Assembly (NCBI GenBank): GCA_934271255.1
Contig: CAKQQS010000003.1
Location: 62,001-126,000 of the forward strand
DNA from: an uncultured Clostridia bacterium
GTDB taxonomy: Bacteria > Bacillota > Clostridia > Christensenellales > Borkfalkiaceae
Length of the DNA stretch: 64,000 nt
Direction: 5' to 3'
Of this stretch, positions 38,493 through 47,622 are shown one piece after another. Made by a program: the position numbers and the translations under genes. Positions within the stretch are counted from its first letter, which is position 1. Each line of letters starts with the position of its first letter. The notes under the pieces are model-generated. The model made no database searches. It was given only the letters and a program-made list of their open reading frames with translations, and was not told the DNA's origin.

Positions 38493-41084
38493 ATGAAAAA
38501 GACATTGAAAAAGTTTGTAGTTGCTTGTCTTTCTGCATTTATGCTTGTTTCGATTTCTCTTACAGGCGTAGGGTGTGGCGGCGGACCGAATAAACCCGAT
38601 AACCCCAACCCGCCGGATCCGACTCCCGCGGCAAGCAAATACACCTATAACGCGGTATATCAGGGTATTCCCGGCAAGTGGAGCCCGCATACTTGGGAAA
38701 GTAATCCCGAAAGTATTATACTCCGCTATATCACCATGGGGCTTTACGACGTTGCTCTTAACGACGCTAAGGACGGATACAAATTCGTTCCCGAAATGGC
38801 TGCGGCTGAACCCGTAGACGTTACGGCAGATTACGTCGGTAAATACGGCGTTAAAGACGGTGATTCGGGCAAAGCGTGGAAAATTGCGTTGAACCAAGCG
38901 GCTGTTTGGGAAAACAACGCTAAAATAAACGCGGACACCTACGTATATTCTATGAAAGAATTACTTAACCCGAGAATGTTTAACCGTCGTGCGGACAGTT
39001 ATACTACGAGTACGTTCCAGATTTTCGGCGCGTCCGATTATTTGAACTCGACGACTGCCGACATATACAACGGCGTTGCGGCTATGGGCTTTGCGTCCAA
39101 CCAAGCGGCGATAGATGCGGGAAATCAGTTGTATATCAACTTGTTTGACTTATGGGGCGGCGAAGGCGCTGTTAAGTTCGTAAGTTACGATGCGGAAACG
39201 GATACGTTGGTTACGGATAACGACACCGTTCTTTCCAAGTGGATTCCCGTTGATGACGAAACGCTATGGCTTGATCCCGCTTACGAAGGCGGAGATCCCG
39301 CTGCAACAGGCATGTTGTTCTCTGCTAAGGCTATCTGGACTCAATACGGCGGTTCTATATTGGAAGTCGGCGGAAGTTATGCAAAAGACATCGCTATCAA
39401 AGTAGCGAACGAAAAGTTAGGGTATACCTTTGAAGGCGACGGCACGGGTAACGGCGGCGTAGGCGTATTAAAGACGGGCGAATACGAAATCGTTTTGTTC
39501 TTAACGCACGAAGTTACTTTGTTTGAAGTACACTATAACTTGGGTTCCAACTGGATTGTTTACGAAGATTTGTATGAAAAATGCAAAACTACGGCCGGCG
39601 GTCTTGTAACGAGCAGTTACTGCACCACTAAGGACACGACGATTTCTTACGGTCCTTATAAACTCGACAAGTTCAATGCTAAACAATATTATAGTTTGTC
39701 CCAAAACAAAAAATGGTACGGTTATACCGACGGCAAACACGTAGGTCAATTCCAGACCACTAACGTAGACTATACTTACGTTACCGGTGAAACCGCAAGA
39801 GAAGTAACGAAGTCGATGTTCTTTAACGGCTTAATCGACGATCTTTCTCTTCAAGCGGCTGAAATGGCTGTTTACGGTACGAGCGAATATCTTGTTTGCG
39901 AACCGCAAAGTTATACGTACCAGTTCTTCTTGGGAACGAACGTTGAAAAATTAAAAGCAAAAGATACCGCTACGGAAAATCACTCGGTGCTTTCTTTACC
40001 GTCTTTCCGTAAAGCAGTTTCTTACTCTATAAACAGAAAAGCGTACTGTGCGGAATATTCTCCCGCGTCTAAACCCGGATTCGGCGTACTCAATGAAATG
40101 TACGTTATAGATCCCGACACGGGCGAAACGTATCGTAGCACGGATGCTGCAAAAGAAGCGTCTCTTAAATACAGCGGATTTACTGTTGTAGACGGAAAAT
40201 GGACGTCGAGAACGGGACACGCGTATGATTCGTTGGATGCGGCATACGAAGATCTTTCGGGTTACGATCCCAACTACGCTGCCGAATTGTTCGCTCAGGC
40301 GTTCGATGAAGCGGTAGAAAAAGGACTCTATAAAGCAGGTCAGGACGTTGTTATTAACTACGATAATACTACCGGCGCGTCCGATAGACTTAAAGCGATG
40401 GTCAAATCTTTCGACGATCAACTTAAAGCAGCGTTGGAATTAGTTCCTGCGGAAAAGAGATTTAAGAGCATTACGATGAAGATGAACGAAGCGTATAATA
40501 CGGATGACGAGTACTGGGCTGCGCTTAAAAACGGCGAAATGGATCTTTCTTTCTCGGCATGGGGCGGCTCTGCATTCGATCCGTTCGGCGTAATTTACTC
40601 TTGCTATATCGATCCTAACAACACCAACAACTACGGTTTCGACGTAATGGCTAAAACCATCAAGGTTTCCGTTGAAGTTAAAGCAGGCGACGTTGTTACG
40701 GGCTTTGTAGGTCCTGTTGATACGACGTTGTACGATTTGGCTTCTTGGCTCGGAAACAATCAGGACAACAAGTATTATACTTCTGCGGAAAACAACTTGT
40801 ACACTAAGTTCGGCGCGGTAGGCAAAGCGTCCAAAGACGTAAAAGTTAGAGCGATGGCTGTTTGCGAACTTGCTCAACTTGAACAAGTAGTTAACATTCC
40901 TATTTATTATTCGTACGTAAATTCGCTCCACAGCGCGAAGTACAACAACGGTACCGACGAATACGTTCAACTTATAGGCTTTGGCGGAATCCGTCACGTA
41001 ACCTACAACTATGATGACGAGCAATGGGCTGCTTTTGTAAAATCCAAAGGCGGAAATCTTGAAGATTTCTATAAAGCGAACTAA
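38493..41084 (+). CDS. Oligopeptide ABC transporter substrate-binding lipoprotein (OppA-like, enlarged)
   Basis: The extracellular solute-binding protein of a peptide importer. It has a lipoprotein signal with lipobox TGVGC (Cys28), then a Pro/Asn linker. The SBP_bac_5 fold is visible from the N-terminal YQGIPGKWSPH and the repeated Trp/Asp-rich loops to the C-terminal NIPIYYSYVNSLH. At 863 residues it is much longer than usual OppA (~540), with extra Asp-rich segments. GGAGGT precedes ATG 38493. A hairpin at 41124 separates it from the permeases, as is common for abundant binding proteins. Codons are biased toward GCT/TCT, suggesting high expression. Confidence 0.82.
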   Translation: MKKTLKKFVVACLSAFMLVSISLTGVGCGGGPNKPDNPNPPDPTPAASKYTYNAVYQGIPGKWSPHTWESNPESIILRYITMGLYDVALNDAKDGYKFVPEMAAAEPVDVTADYVGKYGVKDGDSGKAWKIALNQAAVWENNAKINADTYVYSMKELLNPRMFNRRADSYTTSTFQIFGASDYLNSTTADIYNGVAAMGFASNQAAIDAGNQLYINLFDLWGGEGAVKFVSYDAETDTLVTDNDTVLSKWIPVDDETLWLDPAYEGGDPAATGMLFSAKAIWTQYGGSILEVGGSYAKDIAIKVANEKLGYTFEGDGTGNGGVGVLKTGEYEIVLFLTHEVTLFEVHYNLGSNWIVYEDLYEKCKTTAGGLVTSSYCTTKDTTISYGPYKLDKFNAKQYYSLSQNKKWYGYTDGKHVGQFQTTNVDYTYVTGETAREVTKSMFFNGLIDDLSLQAAEMAVYGTSEYLVCEPQSYTYQFFLGTNVEKLKAKDTATENHSVLSLPSFRKAVSYSINRKAYCAEYSPASKPGFGVLNEMYVIDPDTGETYRSTDAAKEASLKYSGFTVVDGKWTSRTGHAYDSLDAAYEDLSGYDPNYAAELFAQAFDEAVEKGLYKAGQDVVINYDNTTGASDRLKAMVKSFDDQLKAALELVPAEKRFKSITMKMNEAYNTDDEYWAALKNGEMDLSFSAWGGSAFDPFGVIYSCYIDPNNTNNYGFDVMAKTIKVSVEVKAGDVVTGFVGPVDTTLYDLASWLGNNQDNKYYTSAENNLYTKFGAVGKASKDVKVRAMAVCELAQLEQVVNIPIYYSYVNSLHSAKYNNGTDEYVQLIGFGGIRHVTYNYDDEQWAAFVKSKGGNLEDFYKAN

Positions 41085-41123
41085 TATTTGCTGTTTGCAC
41101 AATAAAAAAATGTGAACACGGCG

Positions 41124-41156
41124 CGTTTGCGGAAAAATATTTCCGCAAACGTTTTC
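41124..41156 (+). terminator. Intercistronic hairpin after oppA
   Basis: A perfect 12-bp stem, 41124-41135 with 41140-41151, loop AATA, then TTTTCG. It probably limits read-through or protects the oppA mRNA 3' end, giving excess binding protein over permease. Confidence 0.7.
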
Positions 41157-41178
41157 GTGTATATAAAAGGAAAAAAAC

Positions 41179-42150
41179 ATGTTAAAATACGTAATAAAAA
41201 GAATCCTTTTACTGTTATTAACGCTGTTGATTATATTATCGATTTGTTTTATCATGATAAAATTGCTCCCGCTGCCCGTCGTTCAGGGAACAGAAAGCGT
41301 AAGAAAACTAGTCGAAGCGCAAAGAAGGGCAAGGGGCGCGTACGATCCTATCATGGTACAATTCTGGCGGTTTTGGAAAGAGGTATTCACAAAGTTTGAC
41401 TGGGGTACGGGTGAAAATATTTATCCCACGCAGTCTGTTGTAAAAATTATCGGGCAACAACTCCCCGCAACCATTTCCGTTAACCTTTTCTCTATTTTAT
41501 TAAGCGTTCCCGTCGGTTTATTGTTGGGAATATTTGCCGCTATCAAAAAGAATAAATGGCAAGACCATCTGATTTCTACTACGGTTATGATTTTCATATC
41601 CGTTCCGTCTTTCGTTTACGGCTTTTTGCTTTATTTTATATTCATAGGCAAATTACAAATATTCGACTTAAAAGCGCTTCGTATCGATTTAGACAAAAAC
41701 GTTTGGGGACAGGTTTTTGCTCCCAAGTACGTATATAATATGATTCCCGCTATTCTCGCGTTATCTTTCGGCACGATTGCAGGGCTTACGAGATACACGA
41801 GAGCGGAACTTTCCGAAGTTTTGACAAGCGATTATATGTTGCTTGCAAGAACTAAGGGCTTGTCCAGAAGACAAGCGACGATTCGCCACGCCATGCGTAA
41901 CGCAATGGTACCTATTTTCCCCATGATTTTGGGCGAGTTCATTTCTATTATGAGCGGTTCGCTTATCATTGAAAACATATTCAATATAGCGGGTATCGGC
42001 GGATTGTATATCGACTCGATAAACTTGCTCGATTATAATTTCTTTATGGCTTTATCCGCTTTCTATACGGCGATAGGGCTTGTCGCGGGTATTATAATCG
42101 ATTTGAGTTACGGATTTATCGATCCTAGAATAAGAATGGGGGCGAAATAA
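41179..42150 (+). CDS. Oligopeptide ABC transporter permease OppB-like
   Basis: A 323-residue inner-membrane permease. It has the OppB N-terminal helix, a periplasmic loop with the QFWRFWKE pattern, five further membrane segments, and the EAA-type cytosolic loop (ELSEVLTSDYMLLARTKGLSRRQATIRHAMRNA) that contacts the ATPase. Length is normal. Start ATG 41179 follows AAAGGAAA. It pairs with the next gene (OppC). Confidence 0.88.
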   Translation: MLKYVIKRILLLLLTLLIILSICFIMIKLLPLPVVQGTESVRKLVEAQRRARGAYDPIMVQFWRFWKEVFTKFDWGTGENIYPTQSVVKIIGQQLPATISVNLFSILLSVPVGLLLGIFAAIKKNKWQDHLISTTVMIFISVPSFVYGFLLYFIFIGKLQIFDLKALRIDLDKNVWGQVFAPKYVYNMIPAILALSFGTIAGLTRYTRAELSEVLTSDYMLLARTKGLSRRQATIRHAMRNAMVPIFPMILGEFISIMSGSLIIENIFNIAGIGGLYIDSINLLDYNFFMALSAFYTAIGLVAGIIIDLSYGFIDPRIRMGAK

Positions 42151-42151
42151 T

Positions 42152-43723
42152 ATGAAACAAATAGATATTAACAATATTGCTCCCGAAAAGTTTGCGTTCG
42201 TTCAGACCAACGTATCGTTAAACGACAAAATGCTGAAAACCAAACCCGTCGGCTATTTTAAAGACGCATGGAGAAGGTTTAAAAAGAACAAATCGTCTAT
42301 TGTCGGTATGGTTATCATCGTGTTGCTGTTGTTGTTCGCTGTTTTCGGGCCCATTTTTTCAAGGTATAAGGTTTCCGATTTCGACGGCTATTATAACAAT
42401 ACTTTACCCAAACTCTTTTCGGACGCGGGCGGTTTTTGGGACGGAACCAAAAAGGAAAGTTCCAACAAAGCAACCTATCAGTTAAGAGACGCTATGGGCG
42501 TTGAAAGCGGCAGAAAAACCGTCGTTCAGACTTACGGTCTAAAAATGGTAGACAACGCAATACCCGGGAAACCGCAGGTAGCCCTTTATAAATACCGTTA
42601 CGACACCTACAATATCGTAGGATACTTGTTGATGGAACTTTCCGTTACGGAATATCAAAAGATTCAGGCGTATCAAAAAGAAAACAATATGCAAATATTG
42701 TATCCCGTTTGCAAAAGATCGGATATGTTCGATCAAAGCAACGGAAACTACTGGTATAAAACGCATGCAAAGAACGCTGCCGACGGCTCTTACAGAAAGG
42801 GCGAAGCGGTTTTGGACGAGAACGGGAAATATCAACCCATTTACGACTTGTCCGCTACGGATTCTATCAGAAACGCCGACGGTACGACTACGCCGTACGA
42901 CAGTTTAAGAATAGACGGGGACGACGGCAGTTATCGTTACGCAAGGTATAACGGAAGTAACGGATATTACACCGTAAGAGTTTGTTATTATAATTATTAC
43001 GTATATAAAAACGGATTCGAGCCGTTCTTCCTGTTCGGTGTTAACAGTTTAGGTCAGGATATGTTCGTATGTATCGCTTCGGGTACGAGATTATCTTTAA
43101 TTCTCGCGTTAGGCGTTGCCGTGATTAACTTTATAATCGGCGCGATTTACGGCGCGATAGAAGGGTATTACGGCGGAGCGGCGGACCTTATAATGGAACG
43201 TGTTTCCGATATATTGTCGGGTATACCGTTTATGGTCGCGGCGATATTGTTCAAGATGCACCTTGCAAAATCGCTCGGGGCGATAGGCGCGCTGTTGTTC
43301 ACCTTCGTCATAACGGGGTGGATAGGCACGGCGAGTACCGTTCGTATGCAGTTTTACCGTTATAAAAATCAGGAATACGTTCTGGCGGCAAGAACGCTCG
43401 GCGCAAGCGACAGGCGAATTATCATGAAACATATTTTCCCCAACGCTTTGGGTACTATCGTTACCAGCGTAGCGTTGTTTATTCCCAGCGTTATTTTCTC
43501 GGAAACGTCGCTTTCGTATTTAGGCGTTATTTCGTTGTCCGATCCGCCGAAAGGCATAATAAGTTTGGGTACGTTATTGACTGCGGGGCAAACGGCAATC
43601 GCCACGTATCCGCACATCATGTTGTTCCCGTCGCTCGTTATTTCGCTTTTGATGATTTCGTTTAACATGTTCGGTAACGGGCTTAGAGACGCGTTTAACC
43701 CGTCGCTTAGGGGTTCGGAGTAA
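42152..43723 (+). CDS. Oligopeptide ABC transporter permease OppC-like with enlarged ectodomain
   Basis: A 523-residue OppC-type permease, against about 300 normally. One membrane segment lies at about 50-70; then roughly 200 residues, with many Tyr/Asp/Asn, lie outside the membrane before the remaining helices begin (FVCIASGTRLSLILALGVAV). The cytosolic EAA loop (YVLAARTLGASDRRIIMKHIFPNA) is intact. The extra ectodomain may contact the large OppA. Start ATG follows GGGGGCG. Immediately after OppB. Confidence 0.82.
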   Translation: MKQIDINNIAPEKFAFVQTNVSLNDKMLKTKPVGYFKDAWRRFKKNKSSIVGMVIIVLLLLFAVFGPIFSRYKVSDFDGYYNNTLPKLFSDAGGFWDGTKKESSNKATYQLRDAMGVESGRKTVVQTYGLKMVDNAIPGKPQVALYKYRYDTYNIVGYLLMELSVTEYQKIQAYQKENNMQILYPVCKRSDMFDQSNGNYWYKTHAKNAADGSYRKGEAVLDENGKYQPIYDLSATDSIRNADGTTTPYDSLRIDGDDGSYRYARYNGSNGYYTVRVCYYNYYVYKNGFEPFFLFGVNSLGQDMFVCIASGTRLSLILALGVAVINFIIGAIYGAIEGYYGGAADLIMERVSDILSGIPFMVAAILFKMHLAKSLGAIGALLFTFVITGWIGTASTVRMQFYRYKNQEYVLAARTLGASDRRIIMKHIFPNALGTIVTSVALFIPSVIFSETSLSYLGVISLSDPPKGIISLGTLLTAGQTAIATYPHIMLFPSLVISLLMISFNMFGNGLRDAFNPSLRGSE

Positions 43724-43727
43724 GATT

Positions 43728-45896
43728 ATGGAAAAGAAAGAAGTAAAACTTGCTGTAAACAATTTAAAAATATCTTTCCGTACCGACGGCGGTAAAGTAC
43801 AAGCCGTAAGAGATATTTCGTTCAATTTATATAAAGGCGAAACGCTTGCGATAGTAGGCGAATCCGGTTCGGGTAAATCTGTTACGACGAGAGCCGTTTT
43901 GGGTATTTTGGCTAACAACGCCATTAAAGAAGGCGGTCAGATAATTTACGACGGTCAGGATTTGATGAAGATTCCCGAAGAAGTATTTCATACTTTGCGC
44001 GGCGACAAGATTTCGATGATATTCCAGGATCCGTTGTCCAGTCTTAACCCGATTATGAGAATCGGCAAACAAATGACGGAAGCAATGATTATCAAAGGCA
44101 GGCTAAACCGTAAAAACTCTCGTAAAGACTTTAACTCGATGCTTGCCCGCGTCAACAAGTACATGAACTTGTCGGGCGACGGCTCGGACGTTTCCGCAAA
44201 CAAACAAAAATGTAACGATTTCAATAAGTTTGAAGCGAAGCACGCAAAATTAGAGTTTGCCTACAACGACGCGAAAGCCGTTTTGGACGAAGTCGTCGCT
44301 AATATAGACGACGTTACGTTCCGTATTTCAAAAAACGTTTTAAAGGGTATCGACAAACCGATAATCGAACTTTTGGGCAAGGTACAAAGAACTTACAATC
44401 CGTTCCTGATACACGACGAAATACCTAAAATCGAAAATCTTATGCAAGAAGTCAAAAGCTTGCTGAAAGACAAGAAAAACGACGCGCGTTATCACAAAAT
44501 ATCTTTGAAACTTACTAATATCAAAGATATTTTAAAAGGCGCGATAGGGTTTGAGGAACCTAACTTTTTTTCGATCGGATATTATCTGACGTTCTCTAAA
44601 AACCCGCTCCCCGACGGGACGGTAAGAAAAGTCAATTTGATTTTGCATAAATATCTCGACGATAACTTTATGCTCGATTTCATTGAAACGGCGAAACGCG
44701 GCGTTATGCTTTCAAATCGGAACGCTATCGAAAACAAAAAGAAAACGTGCGCGTATATCGACGCTAACAAATCGCTTTTCGCTAACGGCGAACTAAATAA
44801 AAAAGACGTTAAAAAGTATGTGAAAGAATTGACAAAACTCGTAACGTCGTCAATCGACAAGTTAGACGTAGTAAAAGACAACGTCGCGTATACTTTCGGC
44901 TCGACGATGGCGTCCGCGCTCGAACTGTATTTCGGCGCGATTAAGAGAAACAAAAAAGAAGAATCGCGTTACGCTAAACAAAAAGCGAGTTACGACAGAC
45001 TCGTGGCAAGGGGCAAGACTCCTACTTGGCAGGTAATCGATAAAGATATTATCGACCTTGACGACGCGAAAGAAGACATCGTAACGGTTATCGACAGAAT
45101 ATATTCTCGTTTCGACGCGGATATTAAAGAAAACGATAACGTAGATTTCGATGCGAAAACAGTCGCTATTATCGACTATCTGAAAGACAAGGCGTCGAAT
45201 TACGCGTACAGGGTTACTCACAGCATGGCGAAGAGCCGCGCGCTCAAACTTTTGGAAGAAGTAGGTATTCCCGAACCCAAAAAGAGATATATGCAATACC
45301 CGTTCGAGTTTTCGGGCGGTATGCGTCAGCGTATAGTTATAGCAATCGCGCTTTCGGCTAACCCCGACATTTTGATTTGCGACGAACCGACGACCGCGTT
45401 GGACGTTACCATTCAGTCGCAAATACTCGAACTTATCAAAGAAGTCAAGAAAGAGCGTGATCTTTCGGTAATTTTCATAACGCACGACTTGGGCGTAGTT
45501 GCGAACATGGCGGACAGAGTTGCCGTTATGTACGCAGGCAAGATTGTAGAAATCGGCACGGCGAACGATATTTTCTATTCGCCCGCGCATCCGTACACTT
45601 GGGCGTTGCTTTCGAGTATGCCCGACCTTGATACGAAAGAAAAGTTGGAATCTATTCCGGGCACGCCGCCTAATATGATTTACCCGCCCAAAGGGGACGC
45701 TTTCGCAGAGAGAAACAAGTATGCGATGCAAATCGATTTGGAAGAGCAACCGCCTATGTTTAAGATTTCCGACACGCACTATGCGGCTACGTGGTTGTTG
45801 CATCCCAACGCTCCGAAAATAAACCCGCCCAAAGCGGTTACCGACCGTATTAAACGTATGCGACAAAAAATGAAGGAGGCAAAGAATAATGGCTGA
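43728..45896 (+). CDS. Oligopeptide ABC transporter ATPase OppD-like with large insertion
   Basis: A 722-residue ATPase, about twice the usual ~340. Walker A GESGSGKS (44-51) and the Q-loop FQDPLSSLNP (about 96-105) are normal; the signature FSGGMRQR does not come until about 527, followed by Walker B DILICDEPT and the oppD-type C-terminus. Roughly 365 residues, rich in Lys, Asp and Glu and coiled-coil-like, lie between Q-loop and signature (about 125-495). A signature-to-tail architecture otherwise intact suggests a functional protein. It overlaps oppF by 8 bp. Confidence 0.82.
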   Translation: MEKKEVKLAVNNLKISFRTDGGKVQAVRDISFNLYKGETLAIVGESGSGKSVTTRAVLGILANNAIKEGGQIIYDGQDLMKIPEEVFHTLRGDKISMIFQDPLSSLNPIMRIGKQMTEAMIIKGRLNRKNSRKDFNSMLARVNKYMNLSGDGSDVSANKQKCNDFNKFEAKHAKLEFAYNDAKAVLDEVVANIDDVTFRISKNVLKGIDKPIIELLGKVQRTYNPFLIHDEIPKIENLMQEVKSLLKDKKNDARYHKISLKLTNIKDILKGAIGFEEPNFFSIGYYLTFSKNPLPDGTVRKVNLILHKYLDDNFMLDFIETAKRGVMLSNRNAIENKKKTCAYIDANKSLFANGELNKKDVKKYVKELTKLVTSSIDKLDVVKDNVAYTFGSTMASALELYFGAIKRNKKEESRYAKQKASYDRLVARGKTPTWQVIDKDIIDLDDAKEDIVTVIDRIYSRFDADIKENDNVDFDAKTVAIIDYLKDKASNYAYRVTHSMAKSRALKLLEEVGIPEPKKRYMQYPFEFSGGMRQRIVIAIALSANPDILICDEPTTALDVTIQSQILELIKEVKKERDLSVIFITHDLGVVANMADRVAVMYAGKIVEIGTANDIFYSPAHPYTWALLSSMPDLDTKEKLESIPGTPPNMIYPPKGDAFAERNKYAMQIDLEEQPPMFKISDTHYAATWLLHPNAPKINPPKAVTDRIKRMRQKMKEAKNNG

Positions 45897-47169
45897 TAAT
45901 CAGGAAGTAATTTTAAAAGTCGAACATCTTTGCCAGTATTTCAAAATGGGACACGGCCGTTATTTAAAAGCGGTCGACGACGTAAGTTTTGACGTTAAAA
46001 AAGGCGAAGTTTTCGGGCTGGTAGGCGAGTCGGGTTGCGGAAAAACCACGACGGGAAGATCTATCATTAAACTTTACGACATAACGGGCGGCAGCGTATA
46101 CTTTAAAGGTCATCGTATTTGCGGCGGCGTAAGCAATTACAAACCGAATATAGCGAAAGCGAAGAAAGAGTACAAGGAAAAACTCAAAAGGCTCGAACAG
46201 GAAAAACAGGACGAGTTGAACGGCGGAGCGAACGCCGAAGAAGTCGAAAACAAGTACAAACAACTCACAGACGACGCCGAACGCGAACTTGTTGAGTATA
46301 TAACGCAACAAAAAAAGGACAAGGCGGAATCGATTCACGCGCAAAAATATTGCGACAGAGATTACGCGCGAGAACGCGTAAAAGAAGTTCTTGCCGAAAG
46401 AGCGGCCGCTTTGGAACAATGTACGACGGAAGAAGAAAAAATCGCCGTATCGAAAGAGTATAAATATAAACTCAGCCTTGCTAAAAAAGAACGGCTTGTT
46501 ACCAAAATACAAATGATATTTCAGGATCCCATAGCGAGTTTGAATCCGCGTATGTCTATACGCGACATTATCGCGGAAGGTCTTGTTATAAAAGGCGTTA
46601 AGGACAAGAAATATATTCAGGAAGAAGTTTATAAAATGCTCGATTTGGTAGGGCTTGTTCCCGAGCACGCCGACAGATACCCGCACGAGTTTTCGGGCGG
46701 ACAACGTCAACGTATCGGCATTGCTCGTTCCGTAATAATGAAACCCGATTTGATTATAGCGGACGAACCCATTTCCGCTTTGGACGTATCGATTCAGGCG
46801 CAAGTAATCAATTTGCTTAACAACCTGAGAGAAAAATTAGGGTTAACCATTTTGTTTATCGCGCACGACTTGTCCGTCGTAAAATATTTCTCGGACAGAA
46901 TAGGCGTTATGTATTTCGGTAAAATGGTAGAACTTGCGTCTTCGGACGAATTGTTCGCTCATCCGTTGCACCCGTACACAAAGTCGCTTTTATCGGCGAT
47001 TCCTTTGCCCGATCCTATATTTGAAAAGGACAGAAAGAGAATTGTTTATAATCCCATTGCGGAACACGACTATTCGGTCGACAAACCGACGATGCGCGAA
47101 ATAACGAAAGGGCATTTCGTATATTGCAACGACGCCGAAGAAAAGAAATATAAAAAACAGTTAGGATAA
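45889..47169 (+). CDS. Oligopeptide ABC transporter ATPase OppF-like with helical insertion
   Basis: A 426-residue ATPase (usual ~320). Walker A GESGCGKTT (45-53); Q-loop FQDPIASLNP at about 211-220; signature FSGGQRQR near 270; Walker B LIIADEP. About 110 extra residues, almost all Lys/Glu-rich helix (KKEYKEKLKRLEQEKQDE, then REL...), lie between Walker A and the Q-loop, a different place from the OppD insertion. AAGGAGG precedes ATG 45889. It pairs with OppD. Confidence 0.84.
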   Translation: MADNQEVILKVEHLCQYFKMGHGRYLKAVDDVSFDVKKGEVFGLVGESGCGKTTTGRSIIKLYDITGGSVYFKGHRICGGVSNYKPNIAKAKKEYKEKLKRLEQEKQDELNGGANAEEVENKYKQLTDDAERELVEYITQQKKDKAESIHAQKYCDRDYARERVKEVLAERAAALEQCTTEEEKIAVSKEYKYKLSLAKKERLVTKIQMIFQDPIASLNPRMSIRDIIAEGLVIKGVKDKKYIQEEVYKMLDLVGLVPEHADRYPHEFSGGQRQRIGIARSVIMKPDLIIADEPISALDVSIQAQVINLLNNLREKLGLTILFIAHDLSVVKYFSDRIGVMYFGKMVELASSDELFAHPLHPYTKSLLSAIPLPDPIFEKDRKRIVYNPIAEHDYSVDKPTMREITKGHFVYCNDAEEKKYKKQLG

Positions 47170-47175
47170 ATCCGA

Positions 47176-47595
47176 ATGTTAGAAAACAACTCTAAGAGTA
47201 AATTATTGAAATACGGCATCACCTTCGCGGTCGCGGCGGTGATTGCCGTTATAATAATGTGGGCGAAAGGCTTGTTTACGGCAACTGCGAAAGCGGACGT
47301 GTACCGTATATTGTGCGACGCCTTTTTTGTTCCGGGAATAATGTACGTTCTTTTAGGACTGTTGTTTTTCGTTGCGGGAGCAGGGTCTTTCGACGGGTTT
47401 AATTACGCGCTGAAAATGGCTTTTTTGCGATTTACCTTTTCAAAAAACAAAAAACGCGTAACCTACGCGGAATACAAGGAAAGTAAAGACGAAAAACGTA
47501 AAGACGGTTTTTCGATATTGTTTTTGTTTTTAATAGGTCTGATATTCGTCGTCGTTTCGATTATTATGCTTATTTTATATTACCGCGTTAAATAA
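47176..47595 (+). CDS. DUF3899 membrane protein
   Basis: A 139-residue membrane protein resembling DUF3899, with three hydrophobic segments (about 14-32, 48-70 and 112-136) and a basic loop (FSKNKKRVTYAEYKE) between. Members often sit with peptide transporters in Bacillota. No enzyme motif. The start lies six bases after the oppF stop with no strong Shine-Dalgarno. Function unknown; a role in the opp system is inferred from position only. Confidence 0.65.
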   Translation: MLENNSKSKLLKYGITFAVAAVIAVIIMWAKGLFTATAKADVYRILCDAFFVPGIMYVLLGLLFFVAGAGSFDGFNYALKMAFLRFTFSKNKKRVTYAEYKESKDEKRKDGFSILFLFLIGLIFVVVSIIMLILYYRVK

Positions 47596-47607
47596 TGCGG
47601 TATTTTT
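47581..47607 (+). terminator. Terminator of opp operon
   Basis: TACCGC (47581-47586) pairs with GCGGTA (47597-47602), followed by seven T. The stem overlaps the end of the DUF3899 gene. Weak stem. Confidence 0.55.
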
Positions 47608-47622
47608 TTACAAGGAGAAATT

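Noticed and set aside
47176..47195. Leaderless promoter for the DUF3899 gene
   Set aside because: A GATAAA lies near the ATG but there is no -35 at 17 bases; it is more likely cotranscribed with oppF.
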